Source: Pseudolysinimonas_A sp049651805 (lineage in GTDB: Bacteria; Actinomycetota; Actinomycetes; Actinomycetales; Microbacteriaceae). Taken from it: a DNA stretch of 64,000 bases. Below, piece after piece: positions 62,459 to 64,000 of the stretch. The position numbers and the translations under genes were made by a program. The DNA is taken from NCBI RefSeq assembly GCF_049651805.1, contig NZ_JBASCU010000017.1:1-64000 (forward strand), written 5' to 3'. Position 1 is the first letter of the stretch. Every line of letters begins with the position of its first letter. The notes under the pieces are model-generated. The model ran no database searches. It saw only the letters and a program-made list of their open reading frames with translations, and was not told the DNA's origin.

Positions 62459-63379
62459 TCAGTCGGCGCGCAGAACATCGAGAGCGTGTTGGAGGTCGTC
62501 GGGGTAGGGCGACTCGAACAGGGCGTACTCACCCGTCGCCGGGTGCCGGAATCCCAGCTTGTGGGCGTGCAGCCACTGCCGGGTGAGGCCGAGCCGTTCG
62601 GTCAGTCCCTTGTCGGCGCCGTAGAGGGTGTCGCCGACGCAGGGATGCCGCTGTGCGGCCAGGTGCACCCGGATCTGGTGAGTGCGACCCGTCTCGAGCG
62701 TGACCTCGAGCAGACTCGCGGCGCGCATCGCCTCGATCGCCTCGTAGTGCGTGACGGCGTGTTTGCCCTCAACCCGGATCGCGAACTTCCAGTCGTTGGA
62801 CGAGTGCCGCCCGATGGGGGCGTCGATCGTGCCGGCGAGCGGGTCGGGGTGTCCCTGCACCACGGCGTGGTAGATCTTGTCGACCTCGCGATCGTGGAAC
62901 AGCCGCTTAAGTTCGGTGTAGGCCGACTCCGACTTCGCGACGACCATGAGTCCGCTCGTGCCGACATCGAGTCGGTGCACGATGCCCTGCCGCTCGTTGG
63001 ACCCCGAGGTCGAGATGCGGTAGCCCGCCGCGGCGAGAGCACCGAGAACCGTGGGGCCACTCCATCCGGGCGCCGGGTGCGCGACGATGCCGACCGGCTT
63101 GTCGATCACCACCAGATCGTCGTCGTCGTGCACGATGCGGAATCCGGGCACGAGCTGCGGGATGACGCGCGGCGCCTCCTTGGGCGCCCACTCGATCTCG
63201 AGCCAGCCGTCGGCCCGCAGCCGGTCCGACTTGCCCAGCAGGATCCCGTCGAGCCGCACTCCCCCCGCCTCGAGCACCTCGACGGCGAAGCTTCGCGAGA
63301 ACCCGAGCAGCTTGGCGATCCCGGCATCCGCCCGCTCCCCGGCGAGGCCGTCGGGAACCGGGAGGCTCCGGCTCTCCAT
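62459..63379 (-). CDS. rluD: RluA/RluD family 23S rRNA pseudouridine synthase
   Basis: Protein of 306 residues with an N-terminal S4 RNA-binding domain (GFSRSFAVEVLEAGGVRLDG) and a pseudouridine synthase domain. The catalytic Asp lies in HRLDVGTSGLMVVAKS, preceded by VIDKPVGIVAHPAPG and followed by TGRTHQIRVHLAAQRHPCVG. It probably modifies positions 1911, 1915 and 1917 of 23S rRNA, as in E. coli RluD, but the exact target is inferred. It lies 16 nt after lspA, forming an lspA-rluD-dnaE cluster common in actinobacteria. Confidence 0.92.
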   Translation of the reverse strand: MESRSLPVPDGLAGERADAGIAKLLGFSRSFAVEVLEAGGVRLDGILLGKSDRLRADGWLEIEWAPKEAPRVIPQLVPGFRIVHDDDDLVVIDKPVGIVAHPAPGWSGPTVLGALAAAGYRISTSGSNERQGIVHRLDVGTSGLMVVAKSESAYTELKRLFHDREVDKIYHAVVQGHPDPLAGTIDAPIGRHSSNDWKFAIRVEGKHAVTHYEAIEAMRAASLLEVTLETGRTHQIRVHLAAQRHPCVGDTLYGADKGLTERLGLTRQWLHAHKLGFRHPATGEYALFESPYPDDLQHALDVLRAD

Positions 63380-63395
63380 CAGTGGGGACCGGCCA

Positions 63396-63956
63396 TCAGG
63401 ACTTCTCGGGTTCGCCCTTGCGGCGCACCCCGTCGAGTCCGACGTTGCGCAGCGAGAGCAGCAGGAAGAGCCCCATCGCCGAGACGACCGCCATGTCGGC
63501 GACGTTGAAGATCGCCGGAAAACCCCACACCTGGATGAAGTCGATGACGTGCCCCACTCCGAAACCGGGCGGCCGGGTCAGCCGGTCGGTGACGTTGCCG
63601 AACGCGCCGCCCAGCACCAGGCCGAACATTGTCGCCCAGCCGAGCGACCGGATGCGGGGGGCGAACCAGATGATGAAGACGATCGCCCCGATCGCGACGA
63701 CCGAGAGGATCCAGGTGAACCCGGTCGCGAGCGAGAACGCCGCGCCGGGGTTCGTCACGTAGTGCAGTTGCAGCACCTCGCCGAACACCGGCACCGTCTC
63801 GCCCAGCTCGAGATTCGTGGTCACCAGATACTTCGAGAGCTGATCCAGCCCGTAGGCCACCACGGCGACGGCGGCGAGCAGCCCGAGCGCGCGGGGACTC
63901 ACCCGCCGCTTGAGCGGTGCGGCGTCCGGCGCGATCGGGTCAGTTGCCCGGGCCAA
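63396..63956 (-). CDS. lspA: Lipoprotein signal peptidase (signal peptidase II)
   Basis: Aspartic membrane protease of 186 residues that cleaves prolipoproteins after lipid transfer. The catalytic aspartates are in GNVTDRLTR (D124) and NVADMAVV (D154). The conserved VTNPGAAFS (68-75) and four membrane segments are visible. The start is uncertain: a TTG at 63956 gives a 20-residue basic N-terminus, whereas a GTG at about residue 19 is also possible. The former would overlap the preceding gene's stop by 17 nt. Confidence 0.92.
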   Translation of the reverse strand: MARATDPIAPDAAPLKRRVSPRALGLLAAVAVVAYGLDQLSKYLVTTNLELGETVPVFGEVLQLHYVTNPGAAFSLATGFTWILSVVAIGAIVFIIWFAPRIRSLGWATMFGLVLGGAFGNVTDRLTRPPGFGVGHVIDFIQVWGFPAIFNVADMAVVSAMGLFLLLSLRNVGLDGVRRKGEPEKS

Positions 63957-64000
63957 AACCCGAGTACTCGGTGGGCGGGACGCCGTAAGCCGGAGCTGCG
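63940..64000 (-). CDS. C-terminal end of a gene running into the window edge
   Basis: The minus strand from the window edge reads, in frame to a TGA at 63942-63940, AAPAYGVPPTEYSGFGPGN. This low-complexity Gly/Pro/Tyr tail overlaps the lspA start. In related genomes a DivIVA-type cell-division protein is often upstream of lspA and has such a tail, but the fragment is too short to prove that. Confidence 0.4.
   Translation of the reverse strand, partial: AAPAYGVPPTEYSGFGPGN

Overview
The window is chromosomal DNA from a high-GC Gram-positive actinobacterium, most likely a member of the Microbacteriaceae. The evidence is the uniformly GC-rich codon use with many GTG starts, the actinobacterial bc1-aa3 respiratory supercomplex genes (qcrCAB with a diheme cytochrome c, ctaC/D/E/F), PafBC, RbpA, an ImuA'/ImuB/DnaE2 mutasome, TCGAAC-N4-GTTCGA LexA boxes, a Ddn-type (deazaflavin) reductase, and the helY, lnt, rbpA and nrdR, hisD, dnaE gene orders. 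No phage, insertion sequence or CRISPR array is visible.

Layout. 1-13 kb is rich in DNA-damage genes: dinB (Pol IV), an SF2 helicase, then dnaE2-imuB and, further on, imuA', each imu transcription unit carrying an identical LexA box. A divergent block of four small genes (VOC, DUF4260, DUF2834, TfoX-like) and a DUF1905 gene separate the two halves of the mutasome. A tRNA-Leu(GAG) and a strong hairpin follow. 12.7-16.3 kb holds a YdeI-like protein, a lipoprotein, an M20 peptidase and uppP. 16.3-27.1 kb is collinear with the mycobacterial proteasome region (PAC2, HAD, trmI, FKBP, pafB, pafC, tatA, tatC, helY, lnt), but the pupylation/proteasome genes expected between trmI and pafB are absent. 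27-31.7 kb has rbpA, a GDPD-SPFH-NfeD operon, an atypical SDR, a Nudix hydrolase and a broken RibD-like reductase. 31.8-36.6 kb is a complete five-gene branched-chain amino-acid type ABC transporter operon (livGFHM plus binding protein). 36.9-42.4 kb is an accessory stretch: a DUF1801 protein, an orphan membrane protein, an Lgt paralogue with an extra N-terminal domain, an SDR with a zinc knuckle, and a decayed MFS transporter. 42.4-45 kb has glpK and trpD. 45-53 kb encodes the respiratory supercomplex as two convergent operons. 53-64 kb has erpA, a dipeptidase, DUF3043, pyrD, nrdR, hisD, a flavin reductase, dnaE (replicative Pol III alpha), an RluD-type pseudouridine synthase, lspA and the end of an upstream gene.

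The most distinctive signal outside the genes is a family of roughly 40-bp palindromic repeats (GGTCTCGA-N3-stem-loop-stem-TAC-TCGACC). One copy is inserted in frame in helY. Two copies supply the last residues and the TAG stop codon of nrdR and of glpK. A degenerate copy follows uppP. The two 42-bp copies differ by a compensatory base pair in the stem, which argues that the folded form is maintained.
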